A stretch of DNA of 64,000 bases from CAINVV01 sp031432175 (GCA_964358545.1 CAYHQN010000004.1:19003-83002), one strand, 5' to 3'. Positions 34,971 to 44,098 are shown, counted from the stretch's first letter. The notes: generated by a model not told the origin, from the letters alone. Program-made: numbers and translations.

Positions 34971-35010
34971 CCACATCTCTTCGGGAACCGGGAAAGTAAT
35001 ATTTTGAACA

Positions 35011-35736
35011 ATGGAATATTTGCTTTTGGTATCCCTTTTTGTGATCGCATTTCTCTATTCATCAGTCGGACACGGCGGAGGGACCGGCTACCTCGCGCTG
35101 TTGGCGCTGTTTGGTGTCGCCCCCATTTTTATGAAATCAACAGCCCTGACACTCAATGTTTTTGTCTCGGCCATCGCATTTTTCGCTTATTACAAAGCAG
35201 GCTATTTCAGGTGGAAACTGATTCTCCCTTTCCTGGTGACATCCATTCCTTTCTCCTATATTGGAGCATTGGTTCCGGTAAATGCTTCCATCTACAAAAT
35301 TGTACTTGGCCTGTTTTTACTTATTGCCACGGCTAGAATGGTGCTGAATCCCAAAGCATTTTCGGAAGAATCAAAGACGGTCCCTTTTATTCTGGCCATT
35401 ACAATTGGGGCAATTCTCGGTTTCTTCTCCGGAATGATCGGTATCGGTGGCGGAATAATCCTTAGTCCGCTTTTGATCCAAATGCATTGGGCCAATGTCA
35501 AGGAATCAGCCGCGGCCTCTGCCCTCTTTATCTTTCTTAACTCCATGTCGGGACTTTTCGCGCTGGTAAATAATGGATTTACAATGGAACCGCGTATCAT
35601 TGCCTGGATTGCCGTTGGCATTTCCGGGGGTATTGCCGGATCATATATCGGCAGCTCCAGATTAAAACCCCTACAATTGAAATACCTTCTCGCTTCTGTT
35701 TTATTTCTGGCAAGTATCAAACTAATCTTGTTGTAA
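35011..35736 (+). CDS. TSUP-family (TauE/SafE) anion transporter in the Moco operon
   Basis: 241 residues, about eight membrane segments. The two TSUP half-motifs are visible: SSVGHGGGTGYLALLALFG near the N-terminus and SGMIGIGGGIILSPLLI in the second half. The family moves sulfite, sulfoacetate and other oxyanions or sulfur compounds. As first gene behind the Moco-like leader and 1 bp before the MobB-like gene, it is a good candidate for an oxyanion (molybdate, tungstate, sulfite or thiosulfate) carrier linked to molybdoenzymes. The substrate is inference from position only. Confidence 0.82.
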   Translation: MEYLLLVSLFVIAFLYSSVGHGGGTGYLALLALFGVAPIFMKSTALTLNVFVSAIAFFAYYKAGYFRWKLILPFLVTSIPFSYIGALVPVNASIYKIVLGLFLLIATARMVLNPKAFSEESKTVPFILAITIGAILGFFSGMIGIGGGIILSPLLIQMHWANVKESAAASALFIFLNSMSGLFALVNNGFTMEPRIIAWIAVGISGGIAGSYIGSSRLKPLQLKYLLASVLFLASIKLILL

Positions 35737-35737
35737 A

Positions 35738-36283
35738 ATGGGAACAGAGACAATACCCCAGCTTATGATCATTGCCGGTACCGGAAGAAATTCCGGGAAG
35801 ACGACCCTTGCCTGTCAGATTATTGGAAAATTCTCTGCCATTCAATCCATCGTGGCCATTAAAATTACACCACATTTCCACGAAAATCCCGGTAACGGAG
35901 AAGTAATCGTTAACAAACCGAATATCTACATTGCAGAAGAAAGTGATCCCTCTACTGGAAAAGACAGCTCATTGATGCTGAAAGCCGGAGCTGTTCAATC
36001 CTATTTTGTCATGACCACCGACGAGTACCTGGAGGAAGCTTTTCGTGAAATTCTTACCAGGATACCCGCAAACAGCCTGGTGGTTTGTGAATCGGGCGGA
36101 TTGCGCCATCTGATCCGTCCCGGACTGTTTTTCATGATGCAACATCCCGTAAACAGCGGTTTAAAACCGGATACGGCAAAGCTGCTGTCGCTTGCCGACC
36201 ATGTCGTTACCTTTGATGGACCTAAATTTGATTTTGACATTAATTCGATCGAAATTGTGGATAACCAATGGAAATTAAAATAG
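35738..36283 (+). CDS. MobB-like P-loop protein of the Moco operon
   Basis: 181 residues. Walker A LMIIAGTGRNSGKTTLACQI at the N-terminus, followed by KITPHFHE and a second conserved part LVVCESGGLRHLIRPGLF. The fold and start resemble MobB/molybdopterin-guanine dinucleotide accessory GTPases. Transcribed 1 bp after the TSUP gene and 7 bp before moeA. Probably assists Moco insertion or guanylation; MobA, its usual partner, is not in the window. Assignment is moderate because sequence outside the P-loop is not diagnostic by eye. Confidence 0.6.
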   Translation: MGTETIPQLMIIAGTGRNSGKTTLACQIIGKFSAIQSIVAIKITPHFHENPGNGEVIVNKPNIYIAEESDPSTGKDSSLMLKAGAVQSYFVMTTDEYLEEAFREILTRIPANSLVVCESGGLRHLIRPGLFFMMQHPVNSGLKPDTAKLLSLADHVVTFDGPKFDFDINSIEIVDNQWKLK

Positions 36284-36290
36284 AACAAGG

Positions 36291-37466
36291 ATGATACAGT
36301 TCGAAGAAGCATTAGCGATTTTAAAAACACGCTCAATTAAACAAAAAACCGAGTATGTCGATTTGTACCATGCCCTGAACAGAATACTTGCAGAAGATAT
36401 CCATTCGGATGTTGCCATGCCCCCTTTCAACAAATCGGCCATGGACGGGTTTGCCTGCAGAAAATCCGACCTCAAAAATCCGTTGGTGGTGATAGAAGAA
36501 ATTCCGGCCGGAACGCCCCCCACAAAATCAATCGGAGAAAACCAATGTGCACGGATCATGACAGGCGCGATGGTCCCTGAAGGGGCTGATTTTGTAGTTA
36601 TGAAAGAACATGTCGAAACGTTGGATTCCAACCATGTTCTCTGTACCCGCGAAACCTCCCAAACCAATATTTGTCTGTTGGGAGAAGATGTAAATGTTGG
36701 TGAACTGGTTATAAAAAGAGGTGAAAAGATATTGCCCTCGCACATTGCCATACTGGCTTCTGTAGGCTGTTGGCTTCCTTTGGTCTACCTGACCCCTTCA
36801 ATTGGCATCATCTCGACCGGTAATGAGCTGGTCGAACCGGTCGTGAGGCCGGGAAGTTCAAAAATCAGGAACAGCAACAGCTACCAAATGTATGCACAGA
36901 TACAGCAAATGGGGATATTACCTGAATATCTTGGCATTGTTCGTGATGATCAGGATTCTTTGGGGAAAATCCTTGCCTCCTCACTCCAAAATTTTGATGT
37001 AACGCTGATTTCAGGTGGCGTGTCAGTAGGCGATTTTGACTTTGTTCCAAGTATATTAAGCAAACTCGGAGTGAACATTCCGTTTCACGGTATGGATGTA
37101 AAGCCCGGTAAACACCTGCTTTTCGGCGAGAAAGATAACCATTTCGTTTTTGGTATGCCTGGTAATCCGGTATCATCATTCGTTCAGCTTGAGGTAATTG
37201 TCAAACCATTCCTGGCAAAGCTGATGGGAAGAGATGAAGAGAAGGTTTCCTGGTATTTGCCACTCGAAGAGGAGTTTGTCCGCACCAAAGGGGACCAGCT
37301 GATTTTCATCCCTGCTACACCCACCGGTCACGGGACTGTAATCCCTGTTGAATACCATGGTTCAGCCCATATCCATTCCTACATCCACGCACAGGTGATC
37401 ATGGAAATTCCCAAAGGTGTACTGAAAATTAAAAAAGGAGGGCAAGTCCGTGTACGACCGTTATAA
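36291..37466 (+). CDS. moeA: Molybdopterin molybdenumtransferase MoeA
   Basis: 391 residues. Inserts molybdate into adenylylated molybdopterin. Signatures: MPPFNKSAMDGFACR, CARIMTGAMVPEGADFVVMK, GIISTGNELVEP, VTLISGGVSVGDFDFVPSIL and FGMPGNPVSSFVQLEVIVKP. Domains follow the usual MoeA I-IV order and length. Its 3' end overlaps moaA by 17 bp. Co-regulated with the rest of the operon through the leader at 34844. Confidence 0.94.
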   Translation: MIQFEEALAILKTRSIKQKTEYVDLYHALNRILAEDIHSDVAMPPFNKSAMDGFACRKSDLKNPLVVIEEIPAGTPPTKSIGENQCARIMTGAMVPEGADFVVMKEHVETLDSNHVLCTRETSQTNICLLGEDVNVGELVIKRGEKILPSHIAILASVGCWLPLVYLTPSIGIISTGNELVEPVVRPGSSKIRNSNSYQMYAQIQQMGILPEYLGIVRDDQDSLGKILASSLQNFDVTLISGGVSVGDFDFVPSILSKLGVNIPFHGMDVKPGKHLLFGEKDNHFVFGMPGNPVSSFVQLEVIVKPFLAKLMGRDEEKVSWYLPLEEEFVRTKGDQLIFIPATPTGHGTVIPVEYHGSAHIHSYIHAQVIMEIPKGVLKIKKGGQVRVRPL

Positions 37467-38250
37467 ACGACATATTCATTACCTCAGGATCTCTGTTACC
37501 GACCGTTGCAACCTGCGGTGTACCTATTGCATGCCCGAAGAAGGCATACAACTCATCAGTCATCAGGATATTCTCTCCTTCGATGAGATTATAGACGTGG
37601 TGAAGGTCGCCGTTTCGTTGGGTGTCGATAAATTTCGCATTACCGGAGGAGAGCCCTTGGTTAGAAAGGATATTGTCACATTGATTTCACAGATTGCGGC
37701 TGTAGATGGTGTGAAAGATCTTTCAATGACCACCAACGGAATATTTTTCGAAGAGCTTGCCCAACCTTTAAAGGATGCCGGTCTGCAACGTGTCAACATC
37801 AGCCTGGACACTCTCAACGCAGAAAAATATAAACGCATTACCCGGGGAGGAGAACTCAACAGGGTGTTGCGAGGCATTGAAGCGGCACAATTTTCAGGGT
37901 TTGATCCTGTAAAAATCAATTGTGTCGTAATGGAGTCGTCTATGGAAGAAGATGCCCTGGCAGTCAAAGAGTTTGGCAGGAAAAATAATCTTCAGGTGAG
38001 ATTTATCCATCAGATGAACCTGGAAACCGGCGAATTTTCCATTGTGGAAGGGGGAAACGGCGGAAACTGTCACCAATGCAATCGTTTAAGGCTAACAGCC
38101 AATGGCATGGTGATGCCTTGTCTGTTTGATGAACAGCAATTTTCCGTTCGCGAATTGGGTGCCGAAAAAGCGTTGTTGGAAGCATTGGATTGCAAGCCAT
38201 TGAATGGCTGTTTAAACCGTATAGGAAGTTTTTCTAACATAGGAGGATAA
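37450..38250 (+). CDS. moaA: GTP 3',8-cyclase MoaA, compact form
   Basis: GTG start at 37450 is preferred because MYDRYKRHIHYLRISVTDRC is the normal MoaA N-terminus; the gene overlaps moeA by 17 bp. Radical SAM enzyme that rearranges GTP in the first step of Moco synthesis. The first cluster motif is CNLRCTYC, the second cluster is held by CHQCNRLRLTANG...PC, and the chain ends FSNIGG, the double-Gly tail required for catalysis. At 266 residues it is about 55-60 shorter than usual MoaA; the gap lies between VRFIHQMNLE and the second Cys motif. All key motifs are kept, so it is probably active. Confidence 0.9.
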   Translation: MYDRYKRHIHYLRISVTDRCNLRCTYCMPEEGIQLISHQDILSFDEIIDVVKVAVSLGVDKFRITGGEPLVRKDIVTLISQIAAVDGVKDLSMTTNGIFFEELAQPLKDAGLQRVNISLDTLNAEKYKRITRGGELNRVLRGIEAAQFSGFDPVKINCVVMESSMEEDALAVKEFGRKNNLQVRFIHQMNLETGEFSIVEGGNGGNCHQCNRLRLTANGMVMPCLFDEQQFSVRELGAEKALLEALDCKPLNGCLNRIGSFSNIGG

Positions 38251-38256
38251 CAGAAA

Positions 38257-38715
38257 ATGACAGAATTGACACATACCGATTCGCAGGGCAACGCACGCAT
38301 GGTCGATGTTGGAGATAAAGCGATCCAACTTCGGGTTGCCAGGGCTACGGGTCATATTGCCCTTTCGCAGGTGACCCTGAAACTGATCTCCAATAACCTG
38401 CTCAAAAAGGGCGATGTTCTGACCGTTGCCGAAATAGCGGGAATACAGGCGGCTAAGCGTACAGCGGAACTTATACCTCTTTGCCACAACATCGCTTTAA
38501 GCAAGGTGTTGGTCAAGGCAAATCTTTGCGAAACAGGCGTTATCATCGAAAGTGAAGTGAAATGTACAGGTACAACCGGCGTTGAAATGGAGGCCCTGAC
38601 AGCGGTAAGTGTTGGTCTGCTGACCATTTATGACATGTGCAAAGCTGTCGATAAAACGATGGAAATTGGGGCAGTAAAATTGGTCAGCAAAACGAAAACA
38701 AATATACCCGGATAA
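38257..38715 (+). CDS. moaC: Cyclic pyranopterin monophosphate synthase MoaC
   Basis: 152 residues, full length. Acts after MoaA, converting 3',8-cyclo-GTP to cPMP. Signatures: NARMVDVGDKAIQLRVARAT, AGIQAAKRTAELIPLCHNIA, CTGTTGVEMEALTAVSVGLL TIYDMCKAVDK. Lies 6 bp after moaA and 1 bp before the MOSC-MogA fusion. The MoaD/MoaE/MoeB genes for the next step are not in this window. Confidence 0.95.
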   Translation: MTELTHTDSQGNARMVDVGDKAIQLRVARATGHIALSQVTLKLISNNLLKKGDVLTVAEIAGIQAAKRTAELIPLCHNIALSKVLVKANLCETGVIIESEVKCTGTTGVEMEALTAVSVGLLTIYDMCKAVDKTMEIGAVKLVSKTKTNIPG

Positions 38716-38716
38716 G

Positions 38717-39649
38717 ATGCAAAAGATCAAAGTGCTGTCGGTCAATATCTCCGAAAGAAAAGGGACCATCAAAATCCCGGTAGGTAAAATTACGCTTAAC
38801 CATAAGGGAATCCAGGGTGACGCCCATGGAGGGAAATGGCACAGACAGGTTAGTCTGCTAGGCAAAGAGAGCCTTATGAAGACTGAACCCTCACTCGGGC
38901 GTAAACTTGCCTACGGTGAATTTGCTGAAAACATCACCACCGAAGGATTCCCATTGTATCACATGAAACCATTCGATCGGCTCATTTCAGGCCATATCGT
39001 TCTGGAAGTTACCCAGATTGGCAAGAAATGCCATGGCACCAATTGCAGCATATTCCAGGAAACCGGCAACTGCGTGATGCCCAAAGAGGGAATTTTTTGC
39101 AGGGTACTGGAAGGTGGCGAACTCAAAGCGGGTGACATTCTGGAATATCATCCCAGAACCATACAGGTACATATTGTCACCCTTAGCGACAGGGCAAGCC
39201 TGGGAATTTATGAAGACAAGAGTGGCCCTTTGCTGAAAAAATTAACAGAAACATTCTTTTCTGAAACCGGACGATCTGTTTCCATTGAGAATACCATCAT
39301 GCCTGATGATGAAATGCAGCTTGAAGCGCTCCTGAAGTCACTGATCAAGCAAAATACCGATATTATTTTCACCACCGGTGGTACGGGAATCGGACCTCGC
39401 GACATCACTCCGGATGTCATGAAAAAACTAATTAACAAAGAGATTCCAGGCATCATGGAGATGATCCGGGTCAAATACGGCATGCAATTTCCCAACGCAC
39501 TCCTGAGCAGAAGTATTGCTGGTGTTGCCGGCAAAACCTTACTGTACGCCCTACCGGGAAACCCAAAGGCAGTAAAAGAGTACTGTGATGAAATCTTCAA
39601 GACAGTAGAACACTCCTTTCGGATGCTATACAATATTGATGAGCACTGA
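38717..39649 (+). CDS. MOSC domain - MogA/MoaB fusion protein
   Basis: 310 residues with two modules. Residues ~1-145 form a MOSC domain (GIQGDAHGGKWHRQVSLLGK, YGEFAENITTEG, and CHGTNCSIFQETGNCVMPKE with a Cys candidate for sulfur carriage). Residues ~150-305 are a MogA/MoaB molybdopterin adenylyltransferase (VHIVTLSDRASLGIYEDKSG, TTGGTGIGPRDITPDVMK, YALPGNPKAVKEY). MogA adenylates molybdopterin before MoeA acts; MOSC domains sulfurate or handle bound Moco. Last gene of the operon. A fused protein could hand the cofactor between the two sites. Confidence 0.88.
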   Translation: MQKIKVLSVNISERKGTIKIPVGKITLNHKGIQGDAHGGKWHRQVSLLGKESLMKTEPSLGRKLAYGEFAENITTEGFPLYHMKPFDRLISGHIVLEVTQIGKKCHGTNCSIFQETGNCVMPKEGIFCRVLEGGELKAGDILEYHPRTIQVHIVTLSDRASLGIYEDKSGPLLKKLTETFFSETGRSVSIENTIMPDDEMQLEALLKSLIKQNTDIIFTTGGTGIGPRDITPDVMKKLINKEIPGIMEMIRVKYGMQFPNALLSRSIAGVAGKTLLYALPGNPKAVKEYCDEIFKTVEHSFRMLYNIDEH

Positions 39650-39918
39650 GTTACAACTTCATGCTTGTAGTTTTTATTTCAACTCTTGTTTCACACAACG
39701 GTTTGATACAGCTATTTAAATCTGGATTCAGAAGATATTTGGCCTATTAAATCATGTCAATATTTTAATTTATCTTTAAGGAAATTCGGGAATGAAAGAA
39801 AAAAATGTGAAAACCAATATGACTACACAAAGACTGACACCAAATTCGTTTTTTTTTATCTCTTAAATCGGGAATAGATTTATGACTTTTTATCGTTTAT
39901 GAGTATAACGGTTTTATT
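39650..39918. other. Intergenic region before the HTCS gene
   Basis: 269 bp, AT-rich. A weak TACAA/TTGTA hairpin followed by TTTTTATTT at 39655-39680 may end the Moco operon. No exact TAnnTTTG box is seen; TATCTTTA at about 39771 is one base off. A T-run (39849-39857) precedes the HTCS start. No gene. Confidence 0.5.
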
Positions 39919-42900
39919 ATGGCTATAAAATTTAAACTTACTTTATTCATAATAATTTGTTTGGAATTTTCGTTACCGGCCTCTCCCGTAAAATTTTACA
40001 GCGTCAACTCTTTGTTTGGAATTTCGATGCGAGAGACTAATTCCGTGTGCAAGGATGATAATGGATTTGTCTGGGCTTCTTCAAAAACAGGTATTTTAAG
40101 ACTATCAAAAGACAATTATCATATTTATCGGCTTCCATACGAATCGACAGACGTAATCAGGGTAAGGCTGATCTATAAGAACCTCAAACTTTTTGCATAT
40201 ACCAACAACGGACAAGTCTTTTGCTATAATCCGGTATTTGACAAGTTTGAACTGATATTGAACCTTAGAAAGCATATAAATGACATTAATATTATTTTGT
40301 TTGATCTGTTAATTGATGATACAGGTATTTGTTGGATCGCAACCTCTTTGGGATTGTACAATTACCAGTCAGGAAAACTTTCCCCTGCTTTTGAATTTTC
40401 ATCGAACAGATATGCGATAAATTGGTATGATCCGACAAATATAATTGTTGCTAAGCAGGATGGAATCTGGCTTTTTGATGTCAATTCTTTGGGGGAAAAG
40501 CATATTTATGAAAATAGAAATCTAAACTCTTTTGATTTTTTCACGCTTTATTTCGACAAGGATCAGAATAAACTTTGGCTTGGGACTGTGTCTGAAGGAT
40601 TGTTTTTTTACAATTTCAGAAATGGAACTTGTTCTAATCAACTAAATTCAGTTTTACCCAAACAGCCAATCCTGGCTATTGAGGAGAATAGTGATTCTAC
40701 CTGTTTAATTGGATTTGATGGCCAAGGTATATGGGAACTGGATAGGAGAAATCAAAAGGTGCTGAATATTTATAAAGAAAGTTTAGACAACCCATCTTCA
40801 TTGAGGGGAAATGGGGTTTATGACCTGTTTTGTGACAATAACAGCAGGGTCTGGGTGTGCACTTATAGCGGTGGGCTGTCGTTTTTCGATCAGGCTTCTC
40901 CTTTGGTGAATCAAATAGTTCATCTCTCCAACAATACTAATTCATTAATAAACAATGATGTAAATAGTATTATTGAAGATCATAGGGGAAAACTTTGGTT
41001 TGCTACAAATAATGGAATCAGTTGTTGGGATTTGACAACGAATAAATGGAGTAGTTTTTATAATGATAAGGAGACGCAGGCCCAGGTATTTCTCTCACTT
41101 TGTGAAGATAACCAGGGAAGAATATGGGCAGGTACTTATTCTTCAGGGGTATATGTACTTGAGGGAAGAACCGGGAAAGAGCTGGCTCATTATAGTAAAA
41201 ATGGAATGGGCTCCCCGTTGCTTAATGATTTTATATTTAATATTTATAAAGATAGAAGCGGGGATATTTGGTTAGGAGGAGGAAGTGGTTCAGTTGTTTG
41301 TTATTTGTCAAGGGAAAATAAATTCAGGGCTTATTCTAATGAACCGATTGGATGCTTTGCTGAATTGTCTGATAACCAGATTCTTTTGGGATGTAGCTAT
41401 GGATTATCGCAACTAAACAAACAAACTGGTGATATCAGAAGATTAATAGAGGGCTTGCTGGTTCGTGATGCGCTGGTAATGGGAGATGATGTTTGGATTT
41501 GTACTTCCGGAGATGGATTAATCAGATATAATTACAAGACCGGCAAAACAGAAAAGTTTACGGCACAGATGGGATTGCCCTCGAATTTTATTAACAGCAT
41601 TATATATGCAAATGATTATTTGTGGCTAGGAACAGAGAATGGATTGTGCAGGTTTGATCCAAAGAATAAAAACGCACTTACTTATTCCTCAATATATTCG
41701 CTTTCAAGGACTTCATTTAATAATTGTTCACATGCTTTATTGAAGAATGGTCAATTAGCCTGGGGAACCAACAATGGAGCGGTAATTTTTGCTCCAAATC
41801 TGGTCGATGAGTCTTCGACAAAAGGAAAAATTTTTTTTCAGGATTTGACTGTTGCGGGTCGTTCAATCAGGGATATACCCTCTTTCAATCTGAAAACTCC
41901 TATAGATAGCTTACAGGAAATTAATCTCAAGTATTTTCAAAATACGATTAGCCTTGAATTACTTTCACTTGGTCAGACACCCGGATCAAAATTTTCATGG
42001 GAAATGGAGGGATTTGACCAGCAATGGAGTCAGCCAACCGGGAACAATGTTATTAATTATACGAATATTCCAAGTGGGCACTTTAAATTAAGAATAAAAC
42101 TTTATGACAGTTCATTGAGCAATGTTTTAGCCGAACGGTCCATTGTAGTTAAGCTTATTCCTCCATTTTGGCGGACGGGATGGTTTTGGGTGCTCAATAT
42201 TATGGTTTTATCCGTAATCATCTTTCTTTATTTGCTGTATTACATTAACCGGCTGAAACAGGAACATACCGAAGAAAAGGTGCGGTTTTTTACCAATACG
42301 GCCCACGATATACGGACTTCGTTGACCTTAATCAAAGCTCCTGTCGAGGAGTTAAGCAAAGAAAAAAACTTAACCGAATCGGGAAAGTACTATTTAAACC
42401 TGGCTATTGAACAGGCAAGGCAACTCACCTCGGTTGTTACCCAATTGATGGATTTCCAAAAGGTTGATGTTGGCAAGGAACATCTGTTACCGTCAATGAC
42501 AGATATTGTAAAACTTGTCTCAAACCGCAGGATCATGCTGGCTTCTTTTGCAAAAAGCAAGAATATTGAACTCCTGTTTGTCCCTGATCGTGAGAGTTAC
42601 ATAACAGCTGTAGATGAGTCGAAAATGGAGAAAATCATAGATAACCTGATTTCTAATGCAATTAAATATTCGCACAACAATAGCCAAATCCTGATTGATC
42701 TCAGATGCGATGATAAAAAATGGATACTTCAGGTGAAAGACAATGGAATTGGCATCAGCAAAAAGGCACAACGGCAGTTGTTTAAAGAATTTTACAGAGG
42801 TGACAATGCGATCAATTCAAAAGTTGTCGGTTCGGGAATAGGGCTCTTATTGGTTAAAAATTATGTAGCCATGCATAGCGGGAGCATCAGTTGCAGCAGT

Positions 42901-43812
42901 CAGGAAAATGTCGGATCAACATTTCTGGTCGTAATTCCGTTTAAATCGATATCGGGGAAGTCAGTAGCAACAAATGCACCTTCCGATATAACAACAGCTT
43001 CCAGCCATATTATGGACGTTTCCCAGCAATCAGAATCTGAAACTGAGATTCAGACTTCAAAAGAGATGAAAGTGTTGATTGTCGAGGACAATGATGATCT
43101 TTTGAATTTTATGAAGGCTACTCTCAGTAGTGATTTTAAGGTGTTTACAGCCGCTGATGGAGAAAAAGCATGGGAGTTTATTTCGAGACAAATCCCTGAT
43201 TTGGTTGTATCTGACATCATGATGCCAAATATGGACGGTTTTGAATTGTGCAAAATCATGAAATCGACTTACGAAACCTCACACATCCCCATTGTTTTAC
43301 TGACTGCCCTGTCCGAAAAGACAAATCAGCTGCATGGTTTGGGACTGGGTGCAGACGATTATTTAACCAAACCTTTCGACATGAATCTTTTGATTCAGCG
43401 AATCAAGTCGATCGTACACAACCGGGAGATTGTCAGGGAAAAAGCATTGAAGCTGATAAAAGGTGATTCAAACGAACATATTCTGACAAACGAACTCAAC
43501 GATAAATTTGTCAGGAAAATATTGGAGGTTGCCAAAGCCAACATTTCCAATACTGAATTCGACAAGGAAGAATTCGCTTCGGCAATGAATGTTAGTTCGT
43601 CACTGCTTTATAAAAAGATTAAGTCATTTACCGATCAATCGCCAACCGATTTTATCAAAACCATCAGGCTCAATCACGCTGTGGAATTGTTGCAGTCAGG
43701 AAACTATTCAGTTACTGAAGTAAGCGAACTTTGTGGTTTTGCCAGTTTGGGATATTTCAGCACCGTATTCAGTAAACATTTCGGGAAATCACCATCTGAA
43801 ATTTTTGAATGA
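39919..43812 (+). CDS. Hybrid two-component system sensor/regulator (HTCS) of the xylan locus
   Basis: 1297 residues. Signal/anchor at the N-terminus, two-component-regulator propeller repeats to ~680 (e.g. LWFATNNGISCWDLTT, IWAGTYSSGVYVLEG), a Y_Y_Y domain (~690-750), a membrane helix (~754-776), HisKA with phospho-acceptor His796 in NTAHDIRTSLTLI, HATPase (DNLISNAIKYSH, DNGIGISKKAQ, GSGIGLLLVKNY), a receiver from ~1050 with Asp1099 (VSDIMMPNMDGFE), and a C-terminal AraC HTH (VTEVSELCGFASLGYFSTVF). It senses a periplasmic xylo-oligosaccharide and activates the downstream SusC operon. The H-box has Asp and Ser in place of the usual Glu and Pro (HEIRTP). Confidence 0.93.
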   Translation: MAIKFKLTLFIIICLEFSLPASPVKFYSVNSLFGISMRETNSVCKDDNGFVWASSKTGILRLSKDNYHIYRLPYESTDVIRVRLIYKNLKLFAYTNNGQVFCYNPVFDKFELILNLRKHINDINIILFDLLIDDTGICWIATSLGLYNYQSGKLSPAFEFSSNRYAINWYDPTNIIVAKQDGIWLFDVNSLGEKHIYENRNLNSFDFFTLYFDKDQNKLWLGTVSEGLFFYNFRNGTCSNQLNSVLPKQPILAIEENSDSTCLIGFDGQGIWELDRRNQKVLNIYKESLDNPSSLRGNGVYDLFCDNNSRVWVCTYSGGLSFFDQASPLVNQIVHLSNNTNSLINNDVNSIIEDHRGKLWFATNNGISCWDLTTNKWSSFYNDKETQAQVFLSLCEDNQGRIWAGTYSSGVYVLEGRTGKELAHYSKNGMGSPLLNDFIFNIYKDRSGDIWLGGGSGSVVCYLSRENKFRAYSNEPIGCFAELSDNQILLGCSYGLSQLNKQTGDIRRLIEGLLVRDALVMGDDVWICTSGDGLIRYNYKTGKTEKFTAQMGLPSNFINSIIYANDYLWLGTENGLCRFDPKNKNALTYSSIYSLSRTSFNNCSHALLKNGQLAWGTNNGAVIFAPNLVDESSTKGKIFFQDLTVAGRSIRDIPSFNLKTPIDSLQEINLKYFQNTISLELLSLGQTPGSKFSWEMEGFDQQWSQPTGNNVINYTNIPSGHFKLRIKLYDSSLSNVLAERSIVVKLIPPFWRTGWFWVLNIMVLSVIIFLYLLYYINRLKQEHTEEKVRFFTNTAHDIRTSLTLIKAPVEELSKEKNLTESGKYYLNLAIEQARQLTSVVTQLMDFQKVDVGKEHLLPSMTDIVKLVSNRRIMLASFAKSKNIELLFVPDRESYITAVDESKMEKIIDNLISNAIKYSHNNSQILIDLRCDDKKWILQVKDNGIGISKKAQRQLFKEFYRGDNAINSKVVGSGIGLLLVKNYVAMHSGSISCSSQENVGSTFLVVIPFKSISGKSVATNAPSDITTASSHIMDVSQQSESETEIQTSKEMKVLIVEDNDDLLNFMKATLSSDFKVFTAADGEKAWEFISRQIPDLVVSDIMMPNMDGFELCKIMKSTYETSHIPIVLLTALSEKTNQLHGLGLGADDYLTKPFDMNLLIQRIKSIVHNREIVREKALKLIKGDSNEHILTNELNDKFVRKILEVAKANISNTEFDKEEFASAMNVSSSLLYKKIKSFTDQSPTDFIKTIRLNHAVELLQSGNYSVTEVSELCGFASLGYFSTVFSKHFGKSPSEIFE

Positions 43813-44098
43813 GCAAATAGTTACGGTTACATCACCAGCACATTTAATTAGATCAAAAATCTGGAGGCGCCATGCCTTTTTCAGATAATAGCAGGATTGT
43901 TATGCATCTTTTGTGGCCATCCATCTGGATATAATTTATCCAAAATCAACAATCATATATCTATTATTGAAAGTCTTCATCTGTGGCTCTTCCTACCTTT
44001 ACTTCGCTCAATTACTGAGGAACCTGAATTTTTATGAGAATGGCATTTCTATGTCTAAGTATCAATGAGTGATTTAAATGCTAATTAAAACTAAATCA

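Noticed and set aside
34782..34976. 64-codon minus-strand frame in the Moco leader
   Set aside because: No family resemblance, lies within the structured leader on the opposite strand; the base pattern is explained by the RNA stems.
43813..44098. HTCS binding site upstream of the second SusC
   Set aside because: Expected here by analogy, but no clear direct or inverted repeat could be identified by eye.
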